DNA of 64,000 bases from UBA3006 sp031401235 (GCA_031401235.1 JANNRJ010000036.1:62001-126000); one strand, 5' to 3'; counted from the first letter of the stretch, positions 43,577-53,301 are shown. A program made the numbers and translations. Notes: generated from the letters alone by a model not told the origin.

Positions 43577-44584
43577 ATGACTGTGCGAGTGGCTCTCTAT
43601 TTGCAAGATGCTCATCCCATCCGCGAAGGAATGGCCCATGCCCAATACGCCGAATTAAAGGGATTCGAAGCTGTATGGCAGGCCGAGAGTCGTCTGGTAC
43701 GGGAAGCCACAGTTCCAATGGCGGCTTTTGCCTCGGTTACTAACACGATCAAGGTGGGGTCGGGAGTTGTTGATTGTTGGAGTCGAAATCCCGCCAGATT
43801 GGCCGCTACATTTTCAACACTCGATGACTTGGCCCCCGGACGCGTCATTCTTGGAATCGGTGCATGGTGGGATCCTTTAGCCACGAAGGTTGGTATCAGC
43901 AGAGCAAAACCTCTTCGAGCGATGCGCGAAATTGTCACCGCTGTGCGCGGACTTCTACACAACGAAACCGTGACGATGAACGGAGACTTCGTGCATTTAG
44001 ATGGTGTCGAGTTGGACTATGTGTATCAAGAACGCCGAGCAAAAAACGTTCCCATCTATATTGGTGCCACCGGAATGCAGATGATGGAACTCACCGGCGA
44101 GATCGCCGACGGTGTCGTACTCAATTACTTGGTATCACCCGATTACAACCAAAAAGCGCTGGAGGCACTTGCCAACGGTGCCGCTAGAGCCGGACGATCA
44201 TTGGATGACATTGATCGACCACAATTGGTGGTGTGCAGTGTGCATGAAGATCATCAGACGGCAATTGATATGGCCAGATTAATGGTCACTCAATATCTTG
44301 GCCAACAACCCCACATCATGAAAGCATCTGGGGTGCCTCAATCAATTCTCGACAAAGTCGGCTCAGTTCTAACTTGGCCCGCATCCCACGAACAGGTAGT
44401 TGCTGCATCACGTTTTGTACCCGACGATATTGTCAACATGCTCACAGCCAGTGGCACCCCCGCTGAGGCTCGCCAGCAAGTGGCGCATTACATGCGTAAT
44501 GGCTGTACGTGTCCAATTTTGTACCCGTTGGGAGATGTGCGAGCGATGATCGATGCTTTCTCCGGTTGGGATGGAGTGTCATGA
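43577..44584 (+). CDS. LLM-class flavin or F420-dependent oxidoreductase
   Basis: 335 residues, bacterial luciferase-like TIM barrel. Visible: GFEAVWQAESRLVREATVPMAA, GSGVVDCWSRNPARLAATFSTLDDLAPGRVILGIGAWWD, PIYIGATGMQMMELTGEIADGVVLNY and DIDRPQLVVCSV. The layout is typical of F420-dependent mycobacterial-type members (tetrahydromethanopterin reductase-like). The cluster location suggests reduction or oxidation of a ring intermediate, comparable with the pyrimidine oxygenase RutA, which belongs to the same superfamily. That functional link is inference. It overlaps the FAD-subunit gene (ATGA). Confidence 0.88.
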   Translation: MTVRVALYLQDAHPIREGMAHAQYAELKGFEAVWQAESRLVREATVPMAAFASVTNTIKVGSGVVDCWSRNPARLAATFSTLDDLAPGRVILGIGAWWDPLATKVGISRAKPLRAMREIVTAVRGLLHNETVTMNGDFVHLDGVELDYVYQERRAKNVPIYIGATGMQMMELTGEIADGVVLNYLVSPDYNQKALEALANGAARAGRSLDDIDRPQLVVCSVHEDHQTAIDMARLMVTQYLGQQPHIMKASGVPQSILDKVGSVLTWPASHEQVVAASRFVPDDIVNMLTASGTPAEARQQVAHYMRNGCTCPILYPLGDVRAMIDAFSGWDGVS

Positions 44585-45432
44585 CCGTGATTATGCCAAC
44601 GACTTTGACCGAAGCACTCGTGGCATTGAAGTCAATGCCCGAAGCTGTCATTGTGGCTGGCGGCACCGATCTGATGGTCGAGATAAATTTCAATCGTCGC
44701 AGACTCAATAATGTCATCGGACTTCGCAGCATAAAAAGTCTCTCTCACTGGTCGGTCAGCCCCGATGGGATATCACTTACAATTGGTTCCGGACTCCCCT
44801 ATGCGGCTATGGAGCAAGGAACTATTGCCGAGTTGGTGCCGGCTCTAGCCCAAGCGGCGCGAACAGTTGGATCTCCACAGATTCGAGCCGTGGCGACACT
44901 TGGGGGGAATCTCGGTACATGCTCGCCGGCGGGAGATGGTCTACCAGTTTTGTCCGCACTAGATGCTGTGATCCACTTGCAAAGTTCATCTGGAAAGCGC
45001 GATGTGATATTTCACGACTTTATGGTGGGGGTAAAACGCAACTCCCGCGCCGAAAACGAATTGATCACTGGCGTAACTGTGCCGGTGCTCGCTGGGTGGC
45101 AGGGCTATGCCAAAGTCGGTGTTCGAAATGCAATGGTGATCGCCGTTGCATCAGCATGTCTTGTCATCGACACCACGAGTAGTTCCGTGCGAATCGCTCT
45201 TGGCGCGGTCGGTCCAACCATCATTCGATGCCGTGATACCGAAAACTGGTTTGCTTCGCGCCATGATATTTCCTCGGTGACACCAGTCGGTGCAATATTG
45301 GCCAAGGAGTTTGGACAGCGGGCGGCGGTTGAGGCGCGACCTATCGATGATCACCGTTCGACCGCGGATTACCGTAGACACGCAATTGGGATTCTTGCCA
45401 GTCGACTATTGCAACAGGCTTATCCAGCATGA
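44581..45432 (+). CDS. FAD-binding subunit of a molybdenum hydroxylase (CoxM/XdhB type)
   Basis: 283 residues. FAD-binding motifs VIVAGGTDLMVEINF and SPQIRAVATLGGNLGTCSPAGDG are clear, then SALDAVIHLQSS and ELITGVTVPVL. A CO_deh_flav_C like tail follows (YAKVGVRNAMVIAVASACL, VRIALGAVGPT). It passes electrons from the iron-sulfur subunit to an acceptor. The ATG overlaps the LLM stop, and the next gene (small iron-sulfur subunit) overlaps by 4 bases, giving the M-S-L subunit order. Confidence 0.94.
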   Translation: MTVIMPTTLTEALVALKSMPEAVIVAGGTDLMVEINFNRRRLNNVIGLRSIKSLSHWSVSPDGISLTIGSGLPYAAMEQGTIAELVPALAQAARTVGSPQIRAVATLGGNLGTCSPAGDGLPVLSALDAVIHLQSSSGKRDVIFHDFMVGVKRNSRAENELITGVTVPVLAGWQGYAKVGVRNAMVIAVASACLVIDTTSSSVRIALGAVGPTIIRCRDTENWFASRHDISSVTPVGAILAKEFGQRAAVEARPIDDHRSTADYRRHAIGILASRLLQQAYPA

Positions 45433-45920
45433 CTCCTGCCAACGAGTCGTATCACCTGAATGTAAATGGCGACAAGCATCAAGTCCGAGATGCCTGGGTC
45501 GGTGAAAGCCTGCTATTCGTATTACGGGAGCGACTTGGCATGCCCGGAACAAAGGGCGCATGTGAGCAGGGCGAATGTGGCAGCTGCACGGTCATCATGG
45601 ATGGCGCAGCAGTGTGTTCTTGTTTGGTAATGGCCGCCACTGCGCAAGACGCCGTCATCATCACCGTCGAAGGTCTTGGTCGCGATGATGCCCTATCTGA
45701 AGTGCAGCAGGCTTTCATTTCCCAAGGAGCGGTGCAATGTGGGTTTTGCACCCCAGGTCTGATCGTGGCTGTGACTCACTTGTTGGACAACAACCCCCTA
45801 CCAAGTGAATTGGAAGTAAAGGAAGCCATTTCCGGCAATATTTGTCGTTGCACAGGATATTCCCGCATCTTTGCCGCAGTGCGTTCGGCGGCTTTGGCCA
45901 GACAAGTTGATGCCCAATGA
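45429..45920 (+). CDS. [2Fe-2S] subunit of a molybdenum hydroxylase (CoxS/XdhC type)
   Basis: 163 residues with both iron-sulfur clusters: CEQGECGSCTVIMDGAAVCSC (plant-ferredoxin type) and CGFCTPGL with ICRCTGY (helical type). This is the small subunit that relays electrons from the molybdenum centre to FAD. ATGA overlaps on both sides show that the three subunits are translated together. Cytoplasmic, no Tat or Sec signal. Confidence 0.95.
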   Translation: MTPANESYHLNVNGDKHQVRDAWVGESLLFVLRERLGMPGTKGACEQGECGSCTVIMDGAAVCSCLVMAATAQDAVIITVEGLGRDDALSEVQQAFISQGAVQCGFCTPGLIVAVTHLLDNNPLPSELEVKEAISGNICRCTGYSRIFAAVRSAALARQVDAQ

Positions 45921-48208
45921 GCACAATTACCCGTGAGCAAACGCGACCGCACATTGATCAACGCCAAGTTCTTGGGTCTAGCGCAATGCGGCCGGATGGA
46001 ATCCCCAAGGTCACTGGAGACTTTGCCTTTTCCTCCGACTTAAGCAGCGAACATATGTTGTGGGGCGCTACATTGCGCTCACCTCATCCATACGCCCGGA
46101 TTGTCAACATTGATCTGTCAGCGGCCTGGAAGATTTCCGGAGTCGAAACAATCATCACGGCCCAAGACGTGCCAGGTAAATCTACGTATGGTCTTATCTC
46201 CAGCGACCAACCGGTGTTTGCTCAAGACATCGTTCGATACATGGGCGAACCAATTGCCGCAGTTGCCGCCGATCATCCCGAAACATGTCGACGAGCATTG
46301 GCAGCAATTCAAATCACGTACGAGATTCTCACCCCATTGGTCGATCCAGAAATGGCAATCCTTGAGACAACTTCACCAATTCATCCCGATGGCAACATCA
46401 TTCGCCAACAGCGGATAAATTGCGGTGATCCGACCGCAACGGGACCTTACGTTGTCGAGGGCACCTACGTAATTGGGATGCAAGATCAAGCCTTTTTGGG
46501 TCTGGAAGCCGCACTTGCGATCCCCGATTCCGGAGGACATGGTGTTGAGTTATTCGTGGCAACCCAATGGTTGCATGAAGATCAGTCCCAAATTGCTGCC
46601 TGTCTTAATTTGCCCAAGCAGAATATTCGCTTAACCCTGAGTGGTGTTGGGGGTGCCTTTGGCGCGCGCGAAGACATCAGCCTTCAAGTGCATTGTTGCC
46701 TTCTGGCATTGCGGACTGGACGTCCAGTAAAGATGCAGTATGGGCGAGAGGAAAGTTTCTTTGGCCATGTTCACCGCCATCCGGCTTCAATTTGGATGCG
46801 ACATCACGCCGACACTGAAGGCAACATCGTCAAAATTGAGGCGCGCATGATCTTTGACGGCGGCGCCTATGCATCGACTTCACCCGCTGTACTAATCAAT
46901 GGAATTACGCACGCCCAAGGACCATACGCCTGTTCCAACGCGATCGTCGAGGGCTATGCCGTGCGCACGAATAATCCACCTTGTGGGGCAATGCGTGGTT
47001 TTGGGGTCGTACAAGCTTGTTTTGCTCACGAAGGTCAAATGGACAAACTCGCCGCCCTTATCTCGATTTCACCGATTGAAATACGGTTGAGAAACGCAAT
47101 GAAAACAGGCGACAAACTAATCACCGGTCAAGTCGTCCACAGTGTCGCTCCCGTAGAGCGATGCATTCGCGAAACAGACGCAATTCCACTTCCAGAACCA
47201 CTGGAAGATAATCCTGATCTGCTTAGTATCCCTGGTGGATCTGGACGAACTGCCCAACGATCTCACATACTCCGAGGCATCGGTTGGGGTGTTGCAATTA
47301 AGAATCTCATGTACAGCGAGGGATTTGATGACTATGCCACGGCTCGTTGCACCCTATCCAACGGAATCGTCAGTTTGAAATTTGCCACTGCTGAAGTTGG
47401 TCAAGGGTTCGTCACTCTCGCCCAACAGATTGCTCGATCAGTTTTGGGCGTTGATGATGTCGTTTTGGAACCGATAAGCACCTCTATCGGATCAGCCGGG
47501 TCAACATCTGCCTCACGTCAAACGTGGATGAGCGGCGGAGCCATTGATGGAGCATGTCGACTTGTTCGTGAGCGACTTTTTGAACACGTCGGTCGACGAC
47601 ACGGCATTGATCCGATTTGTCTAGTCATCGATGGCACAGATGTTCTCGACACAGTCGGCTTATCGCGATTTAGCGTGGCTGAGGAATCGCAAGGCATCGT
47701 AATCGATCAGACTTTTGAACATCATCATCAACCAACTGAAGAGTTAGACGAAAACGGTCAAGGAAATTGTCACGTGGCCTTTGCGTTTGTTGCCCATCGC
47801 GTAGTTGTTGATGTGGATCCAGAACTGGGACTTGTCAAGGTTATTCAAGTGGCGACCGCTCAAGATGTTGGACGGGTCCTCAATCCACTAGCGGCAATCG
47901 GGCAAATTGAAGGAGGAATAGTTCAAGGTCTTGGTCTGGCCGTGATGGAAGAGATCATTCTGGATCACGGAAAAGTACTCAACCCGAGTTTTACCGACTA
48001 TTTATTGCCCACTTCTTTGGATGCTCCTGATGTTGTGGCGATCATGATTGAGGAACCTGAGCCTCAAGCTCCCCTGGGGGCCAAGGGCATTGGTGAGCCG
48101 CCGTGTATTTCAGTGACTCCCGCGATTGTGGCGGCAATTCGTGCCGCAACGGGCACCGACCTTTGGCGTGTTCCGGTGCGACCACAAGATATTTGTTTGA
48201 GATCGTAA
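45917..48208 (+). CDS. Molybdenum-binding large subunit, xanthine dehydrogenase family
   Basis: 763 residues. Domain start DGIPKVTGDFAFSSDL, APHP-type LRSPHPYARI, then molybdopterin motifs GGAFGAREDISLQVH, PPCGAMRGFGVVQACFAHEG, EVGQGFVTLAQQI, QDVGRVLNPLAAIGQIEGG and the catalytic Glu in GAKGIGEPPCI. With the two preceding genes it forms a three-subunit enzyme. The CO-dehydrogenase AYxCSFR loop is absent, so a purine or other N-heterocycle substrate is more likely. It is the second molybdenum hydroxylase in 9 kb. The accessory XdhC/CoxI factor is not present nearby. Confidence 0.92.
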   Translation: MSTITREQTRPHIDQRQVLGSSAMRPDGIPKVTGDFAFSSDLSSEHMLWGATLRSPHPYARIVNIDLSAAWKISGVETIITAQDVPGKSTYGLISSDQPVFAQDIVRYMGEPIAAVAADHPETCRRALAAIQITYEILTPLVDPEMAILETTSPIHPDGNIIRQQRINCGDPTATGPYVVEGTYVIGMQDQAFLGLEAALAIPDSGGHGVELFVATQWLHEDQSQIAACLNLPKQNIRLTLSGVGGAFGAREDISLQVHCCLLALRTGRPVKMQYGREESFFGHVHRHPASIWMRHHADTEGNIVKIEARMIFDGGAYASTSPAVLINGITHAQGPYACSNAIVEGYAVRTNNPPCGAMRGFGVVQACFAHEGQMDKLAALISISPIEIRLRNAMKTGDKLITGQVVHSVAPVERCIRETDAIPLPEPLEDNPDLLSIPGGSGRTAQRSHILRGIGWGVAIKNLMYSEGFDDYATARCTLSNGIVSLKFATAEVGQGFVTLAQQIARSVLGVDDVVLEPISTSIGSAGSTSASRQTWMSGGAIDGACRLVRERLFEHVGRRHGIDPICLVIDGTDVLDTVGLSRFSVAEESQGIVIDQTFEHHHQPTEELDENGQGNCHVAFAFVAHRVVVDVDPELGLVKVIQVATAQDVGRVLNPLAAIGQIEGGIVQGLGLAVMEEIILDHGKVLNPSFTDYLLPTSLDAPDVVAIMIEEPEPQAPLGAKGIGEPPCISVTPAIVAAIRAATGTDLWRVPVRPQDICLRS

Positions 48209-48211
48209 CTG

Positions 48212-49219
48212 TCAGTTACTTTTGATTACTTTTTCGAAAAGTTGGGGAAAGGCTTTGGACACTTTCTTTGATAGATAGTCGCCATAGGTACCAGTCCAAG
48301 CGAGCGGTTCGACTCCATCCCAGCGGGATCGAGATTCTGGCGCCCGGTCCGATACAGCGATTGGAAGCGGCACAACTTGTGAATTCCACGAAGGGTCAAA
48401 AAACAATGGAAATGAAATTCGATTTCGGCCACTCAGATTGCGAACGCGATGGGGCGTACTGCGGTATCGACCATTCGTAAGCCGCTCGAGCATGTCGCCA
48501 ATATTGCAAATAAACGTGTTTGGTAGCGGGTCTACGGTCAGCCATTCACCAGCACTGAAAACTTCGAGTCCACCACAATCGTCTTGCCACAGCATGGTGA
48601 GCAATCCATAATCGGTATGTTCGCCCACGCCCCACTCGGGTCGTGAGGTCGGTATGGCCACCTTGGAATATGTGGGATACGTGAAGATACGAAAGAGAAT
48701 TGTCGGATCAGACGTGAGATTGTCGGCAAACCAGTCCTGGTCAATACCCAGCGCCAGGGCTAAGCCCCGCATCAGGTCATTTCCTAGCAGTGTCACTTCA
48801 TTCATCCAGCGAAGTACAAGATTTTTCATTTCTACCGGATTCTTGGGAAAAAGATTACGACCGTGTAACGGCCATTTTTCGCGCACCCGAAGATCATCCG
48901 AACCCAATTCTGTACCGAAATACAACCCTTCCTTTTGATCAGGAATACCCGACGTGACTTCTCCCCCTAGAGGAAACCATCCTCTCCAGGCGGTTCCGGC
49001 ATGTTCCATAGCAATAGACGACTTCTCCGATTCCGGTAAATCAAAGAACGTTCTGCTGAGGTTTTCCAATTCCGTGGCTATTTGGGTGTCAATACCGTGA
49101 TTAGTCACGATAAAGAAACCATCGAGTCGGCATGCTCTATCTAACAGTCGAACCACGTTCGTCGTATCGCCACCTGCCACCCGCAATGCCGAGATGTCAA
49201 TGACTGGTAAGTGCCTCAT
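48212..49219 (-). CDS. Isopenicillin-N-synthase-like Fe(II)/2-oxoglutarate dioxygenase
   Basis: 335 residues, double-stranded beta-helix oxygenase. Iron ligands H201 and D203 (GEHTDYGLLTML) and H257 (RYRSTPHRVRN), with the co-substrate R-x-S pair R267/S269 (RNRISF). The N-terminus PVIDISALR and GFFIVTNHGI are standard for this superfamily. It is convergent with the molybdenum enzyme operon (3-base gap) and overlaps the end of the DEAD-box gene by 23 bases. The substrate is unknown; family members act on amino acids, nucleobases and others. Confidence 0.9.
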   Translation of the reverse strand: MRHLPVIDISALRVAGGDTTNVVRLLDRACRLDGFFIVTNHGIDTQIATELENLSRTFFDLPESEKSSIAMEHAGTAWRGWFPLGGEVTSGIPDQKEGLYFGTELGSDDLRVREKWPLHGRNLFPKNPVEMKNLVLRWMNEVTLLGNDLMRGLALALGIDQDWFADNLTSDPTILFRIFTYPTYSKVAIPTSRPEWGVGEHTDYGLLTMLWQDDCGGLEVFSAGEWLTVDPLPNTFICNIGDMLERLTNGRYRSTPHRVRNLSGRNRISFPLFFDPSWNSQVVPLPIAVSDRAPESRSRWDGVEPLAWTGTYGDYLSKKVSKAFPQLFEKVIKSN

Positions 49220-50399
49220 CGCCTGTCAACTTTAGGACCTGAACTGCACCTACGGTTCCCGGCCGGACAATTCTCTTTTCCGACGGTATTTCTGGCATTT
49301 CTGGATCTGTGAAGTCGACATCAAATGGCATTTTCTTCGTCAGCAAACCAATGGACCGCCTTTGGCTTTTATCAACGAGAGAAATGACGACGCCCTTTAA
49401 CCCTGCTCGACCAGTTCGACCGGATCGATGAATATAATCTTTCGGATCTTCGGGCGGGTCAAAGTGCACCACCACCGGCACCGCATCGATGTGAATACCA
49501 CGGGCTGCAACATCGGTCGCCACCATCACTGCTGTGCGACCTTCGCGAAATTGCTGTAGGGCACGCTCACGCTGTGCCTGACTCCGATTACCATGAATGA
49601 TGCAACTGCGGACACCAAGCCCATCCAATTGGCGAGCCACTCGATCCGACCCATGTTTCGTTCGACAGAACAAAATCACCCGTTTGAAATGCACGGCGAT
49701 GTCGGCCACCACATCCACCCGATTTTCACGGGTTACATTCCAGAAAAGATGATCGATATCTGCGACTCCATCCTTGGCCGCGATTTCATGGCGCTTCGGG
49801 TTACGTTGATAATCGCGAATGACCGTGTTGACGTCCCCGTCCAATGTTGCGGAAAACAACATCGTCTGGCGGTTTTTTGGGATCATTGCCATGATTCTCT
49901 TCACCGCCGGCATGAAACCCATGTCGGCCATGCGGTCGGCTTCGTCCAACACTGCCATTGATACGTCACCCAGATTCAAATCGCGACGATCAATGAGATC
50001 CTCGAGTCGCCCAGGGGTCGCCACCACAATGCTTGCCGCACGAGCGGCTTTTACTTGTGGACCGTATCCCGCTCCGCCATACACCGCGGCTACACGGAGA
50101 TCAGAGCCTGTACAGAGAAGCGAAATTTCAAGAGCCACCTGAGATGCCAGCTCACGGGTAGGAACAAGCACAAGCCCGACCGGACGCCCAGGTTTGCCAC
50201 GCTTTAGCCGCAATGCCAATGCCAATCCGAAGGCAAGAGTTTTACCAGAACCTGTAGGGGCCCGACCACAAATATCATGCCCAGCCAAGGCGTCGGGCAA
50301 TGTGGCGACTTGAACTGGAAAAGGCTTATCAATACCGCGTTGAGCGAGACCTGTGGCCACGCGTTCGGGAACCCCTAAACCAATAAATGATGCACTCAC
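49197..50399 (-). CDS. DEAD-box RNA helicase
   Basis: 400 residues. Q motif region FIGLGVPERVATGLAQRGI with FPVQ, motif I APTGSGKT (47-54), Ia PTRELASQ, Ib VVATPGRLEDL, II VLDEADRM, III SATLDG, IV ILFCRTKHGSDR, V TDVAARGIHI and VI HRSGRTGRAG. The short C-terminus (TVGAVQVLKLTGDEALTSH) carries no extra RNA-binding domain, as in RhlE-like proteins. The GTG at 50399 has AGGAGG 7 bases upstream; the open frame before it runs into the next gene and is not coding for this protein. Confidence 0.94.
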   Translation of the reverse strand: MSASFIGLGVPERVATGLAQRGIDKPFPVQVATLPDALAGHDICGRAPTGSGKTLAFGLALALRLKRGKPGRPVGLVLVPTRELASQVALEISLLCTGSDLRVAAVYGGAGYGPQVKAARAASIVVATPGRLEDLIDRRDLNLGDVSMAVLDEADRMADMGFMPAVKRIMAMIPKNRQTMLFSATLDGDVNTVIRDYQRNPKRHEIAAKDGVADIDHLFWNVTRENRVDVVADIAVHFKRVILFCRTKHGSDRVARQLDGLGVRSCIIHGNRSQAQRERALQQFREGRTAVMVATDVAARGIHIDAVPVVVHFDPPEDPKDYIHRSGRTGRAGLKGVVISLVDKSQRRSIGLLTKKMPFDVDFTDPEMPEIPSEKRIVRPGTVGAVQVLKLTGDEALTSH

Positions 50400-50427
50400 G
50401 TTCTTTCCTCCTGGGTTCGTACTGTGA

Positions 50428-51723
50428 TTACTTACCCAGTACGCGACATAAATAGTCGTTGGTGAACACGCCCTCAGGGTCGAGACGGTTCCGAACGTCA
50501 GCAAAACGCTGTATCTCATGATACCGCGAAGAAAGTGTTTCCAGAGTTTGAAAGTGAATCTTTCCCCAGTGCGGTCTGCCCCCATAGTCGTTCATGATCG
50601 ACTCGACTTCCCCAAAAAACTCCTCGTATTGCATTCCCTTGTACACATGGACGGCAATATACGCGCTCTCTCGACCACACGCCGTTGATAATGGAATATC
50701 ATCTGCGGCCGTGAATCGCACTTCGACGGGAAAGTTCAACTTAAATTCTTTGACCTCAATCATTTCACGAACTCGATTAAGTGCAACTTTGAGTTCTAAT
50801 CGTGGAATGGCATATTCCATTTCATAAAACTTGACGATTCGCTTGCTCGTGAATACCTTGAAACTCTTATTCACATACTCGATACGACCTGAACTAGGCA
50901 ATGCTTTGGCTAATTTGGGAATCAGTGACGGGCGCAATCGACCGATCCGGCACAGGGCTCCAAACGCATAATTCTCCATTACGGTCTTGTTCCACCATCC
51001 TCGAATATGTTTTTGCGGATTCACCGGCAACGTCGTTCGATTGTTTCTCTTGGTAAGCGCCCACCCAGTATGCGGAACCCAAAAAAACTCAAAGTGATCG
51101 TTGCCGGATATCAATTCGTCTAAGTGATCGAGCACATAATCAAGGCGCATTGGTTCTTCCACCGCATGCAAATTAAAGGCCGGAACAACCCGAAGCGTGA
51201 CGGCACTGAAAATGCCAAGTGCCCCGAGGCCGACTCGAGCAACATGAAATAACTCCGCATTCTCACGCAAGGAGCAATTATGAATCAAACCATCGGCTGT
51301 GATCAGACGGAGACCCACCACCTGTGCGGCCAAACCTGTTTTTGATATTCCTGTGCCATGTGTCGACGTGGATATTGAACCAGCGATGGACTGATACGCG
51401 ATATCACCCAAATTTGGCATTGCCAAACCCACCAGATCCAGTTTCTCGTTCAAATTGGATAGTCGAATACCCGACTGCACGGTGACTTCATTGGTCAACA
51501 TATCAATATTCAGAACTTTGTCGAAGTTCTCCAAACTCACAATATGACCGTCGGTGACGGCAATTCCCGTAAAGCTATGACCATGACCGACCACTTTGAC
51601 GCGCTGGTTTGATTCTCGTGCCAATTTTACAATGGCCGCTAAATCAGACTCATTTTCCGGTCGATGAAAAGCAACACCGAGAGAACGTTGATTTCCCGCC
51701 CAATTTTTCCAAACTGCGGTCAT
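50428..51723 (-). CDS. FAD-linked aldono-lactone / alditol oxidase
   Basis: 431 residues of the D-arabinono-1,4-lactone oxidase family (L-gulonolactone oxidase, alditol oxidase). The FAD_binding_4 domain shows KVVGHGHSFTGIAVTDGHI (a GHS-type His, candidate for covalent FAD), STSTHGTGISKTG and VGLGALGIFSAVTLRV. The C-terminal ALO domain ends with the family hallmark GGRPHWGKIHF and DPEGVFTNDYL. It oxidises sugar lactones or alditols with oxygen or another acceptor. It sits between an MFS exporter and a helicase without obvious functional partners. Confidence 0.92.
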   Translation of the reverse strand: MTAVWKNWAGNQRSLGVAFHRPENESDLAAIVKLARESNQRVKVVGHGHSFTGIAVTDGHIVSLENFDKVLNIDMLTNEVTVQSGIRLSNLNEKLDLVGLAMPNLGDIAYQSIAGSISTSTHGTGISKTGLAAQVVGLRLITADGLIHNCSLRENAELFHVARVGLGALGIFSAVTLRVVPAFNLHAVEEPMRLDYVLDHLDELISGNDHFEFFWVPHTGWALTKRNNRTTLPVNPQKHIRGWWNKTVMENYAFGALCRIGRLRPSLIPKLAKALPSSGRIEYVNKSFKVFTSKRIVKFYEMEYAIPRLELKVALNRVREMIEVKEFKLNFPVEVRFTAADDIPLSTACGRESAYIAVHVYKGMQYEEFFGEVESIMNDYGGRPHWGKIHFQTLETLSSRYHEIQRFADVRNRLDPEGVFTNDYLCRVLGK

Positions 51724-51727
51724 CTCT

Positions 51728-53287
51728 TTAGTTTCGCTCTACTTGTTGAGTAAGTGCACCAGTCTGGCGAAGGGTTCGCTCCTGGAGAAAAAATGTCATA
51801 ACAAATGCGATCAGGGCAATTGGTATCGCGATTACAAACACCATTGCGATTCCATCGGTAATTGAACGCACGATTGCCTCCCGAACCGCAGGCTCAGCAC
51901 CTTCAATTGCCGATGGAGTTCCAATAACCGCCGACAGATCGCCCGAAAATTTAGTTCCACTAGGCAATCGGTGTCTGAGTTGATCAATGACCACGGAGTT
52001 GAATATCGTGCTGTAGAGAGCCAACGCCACTGCTCCGCCGAGAGTTCGAAAGAAGGTAATTAGGGCAGTCGTGATCCCTAGATCCCGAATCCCTACCGCA
52101 TTCTGAGAAGCGATACTGAGGGTTGGAAATGTTGCCCCCATGCCCAAACCGATCAAGGCCATGGCCGTGGCGATCATCGCATACTGCACCGACGGAGATA
52201 TTGCTAGCGCCGCCAAGACGATGCCTAGAACCATGATAAGGGATCCCCCGATCGGAAATATTCGATACTTGCCGGTACGGGAAATGAGTCGACCAATGAT
52301 CGTAGAGGAAGCAAGAATTCCAATAATGATTGGCAAGGACTGCAAGCCCGACACCGTCGGGGAAATAAATCGAACATCTTGAAAGTAGATCGAAAAATAG
52401 AGCGACGCACCAAACATTGCCGTTCCAATGAGAAATGCGATGATTGAACAAACAAGAACCACTCGGTCCCGTAAAAGTCTCATCGGCACTATTGGCTCAA
52501 CGGCGCGGCGTTCTTCTCGAACGAAGGCACCGAGCACAAAAACGGTGGCCATAACCGTGAAAAATAATCGGATCGATGTCCATCCCCAACTACGACCAAA
52601 CTCGAGCGCCATGAACAACCCAAGAATCGCCAGTGAAAGCAAAACTGCTCCACGAATATCCACTTTGGCTTCAATTCGGTGAAATTTCATACGCAGAACC
52701 GAAGCAGTGATTGCTAAGGCAATCCCACCGAGGGGGATATTGACGAGAAATATCCAACGCCACGATGTTTGCTCGACAATCCAACCTCCGATCAGCGGAC
52801 CGGCCACGCTCGACAGGGCATACGCACTGGTGAACAAACCAATGTATTTTCCCCGTTCGCGTGGCACCACAAGTTCAGCGATGATCGCAAAGGTGATTGC
52901 CCCGATTCCTCCACCTCCAATGCCCTGTATGGCGCGGTAAATAATTAGCTGATCTATGTTCTGGGCCAGGCCACACAACGCCGAACCAATAAGAAACACC
53001 GTGACTGACATCAAGTACATTCTTCGTCGGCCAAAAATATCGCTGAGTTTGCCGAGCAATGGAGTGGCCATCGCCGTGGTCACGATGTAGGCGGTACTCA
53101 CCCACGCCAATTTGCTAAATCCACCCAATGTTCCGGCGATGGTGGGCATTGCAACCGAAACGATGCTTGAATCTAAGCCAGCCAAAAATAGTCCGAGAAT
53201 AAGACCAGTAACCACTAATTTGAGTTGATGTTGACTAACGGGTGGAGCATCACCTTCGGGCCGAAATGAATCAGCCGAAATACTCAC
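51728..53287 (-). CDS. MFS transporter, DHA2 (14-helix) drug-efflux type
   Basis: 519 residues with about 14 hydrophobic helices. DHA2 traits: GLFLAGLDSSIVSVAMPTIAG (TM1), the motif A-like loop GKLSDIFGRRRMYL, motif C-like SVAGPLIGGWIVEQTSWRWIF and RDLGITTALITFFRTLGGAVAL. Proton-coupled efflux of cationic or hydrophobic compounds is typical for the EmrB/QacA group. GTG start at 53287. Next to it (14 bases) is another MFS gene, not homologous in detail. Confidence 0.92.
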   Translation of the reverse strand: MSISADSFRPEGDAPPVSQHQLKLVVTGLILGLFLAGLDSSIVSVAMPTIAGTLGGFSKLAWVSTAYIVTTAMATPLLGKLSDIFGRRRMYLMSVTVFLIGSALCGLAQNIDQLIIYRAIQGIGGGGIGAITFAIIAELVVPRERGKYIGLFTSAYALSSVAGPLIGGWIVEQTSWRWIFLVNIPLGGIALAITASVLRMKFHRIEAKVDIRGAVLLSLAILGLFMALEFGRSWGWTSIRLFFTVMATVFVLGAFVREERRAVEPIVPMRLLRDRVVLVCSIIAFLIGTAMFGASLYFSIYFQDVRFISPTVSGLQSLPIIIGILASSTIIGRLISRTGKYRIFPIGGSLIMVLGIVLAALAISPSVQYAMIATAMALIGLGMGATFPTLSIASQNAVGIRDLGITTALITFFRTLGGAVALALYSTIFNSVVIDQLRHRLPSGTKFSGDLSAVIGTPSAIEGAEPAVREAIVRSITDGIAMVFVIAIPIALIAFVMTFFLQERTLRQTGALTQQVERN

Positions 53288-53301
53288 ATATCAATCGTAG
53301 A

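Noticed and set aside
39877..48208. CO dehydrogenase (coxMSL) assignment
   Set aside because: Neither large subunit shows the AYxCSFR active-site loop needed for form I CO dehydrogenase; the motifs fit xanthine-dehydrogenase-type hydroxylases.
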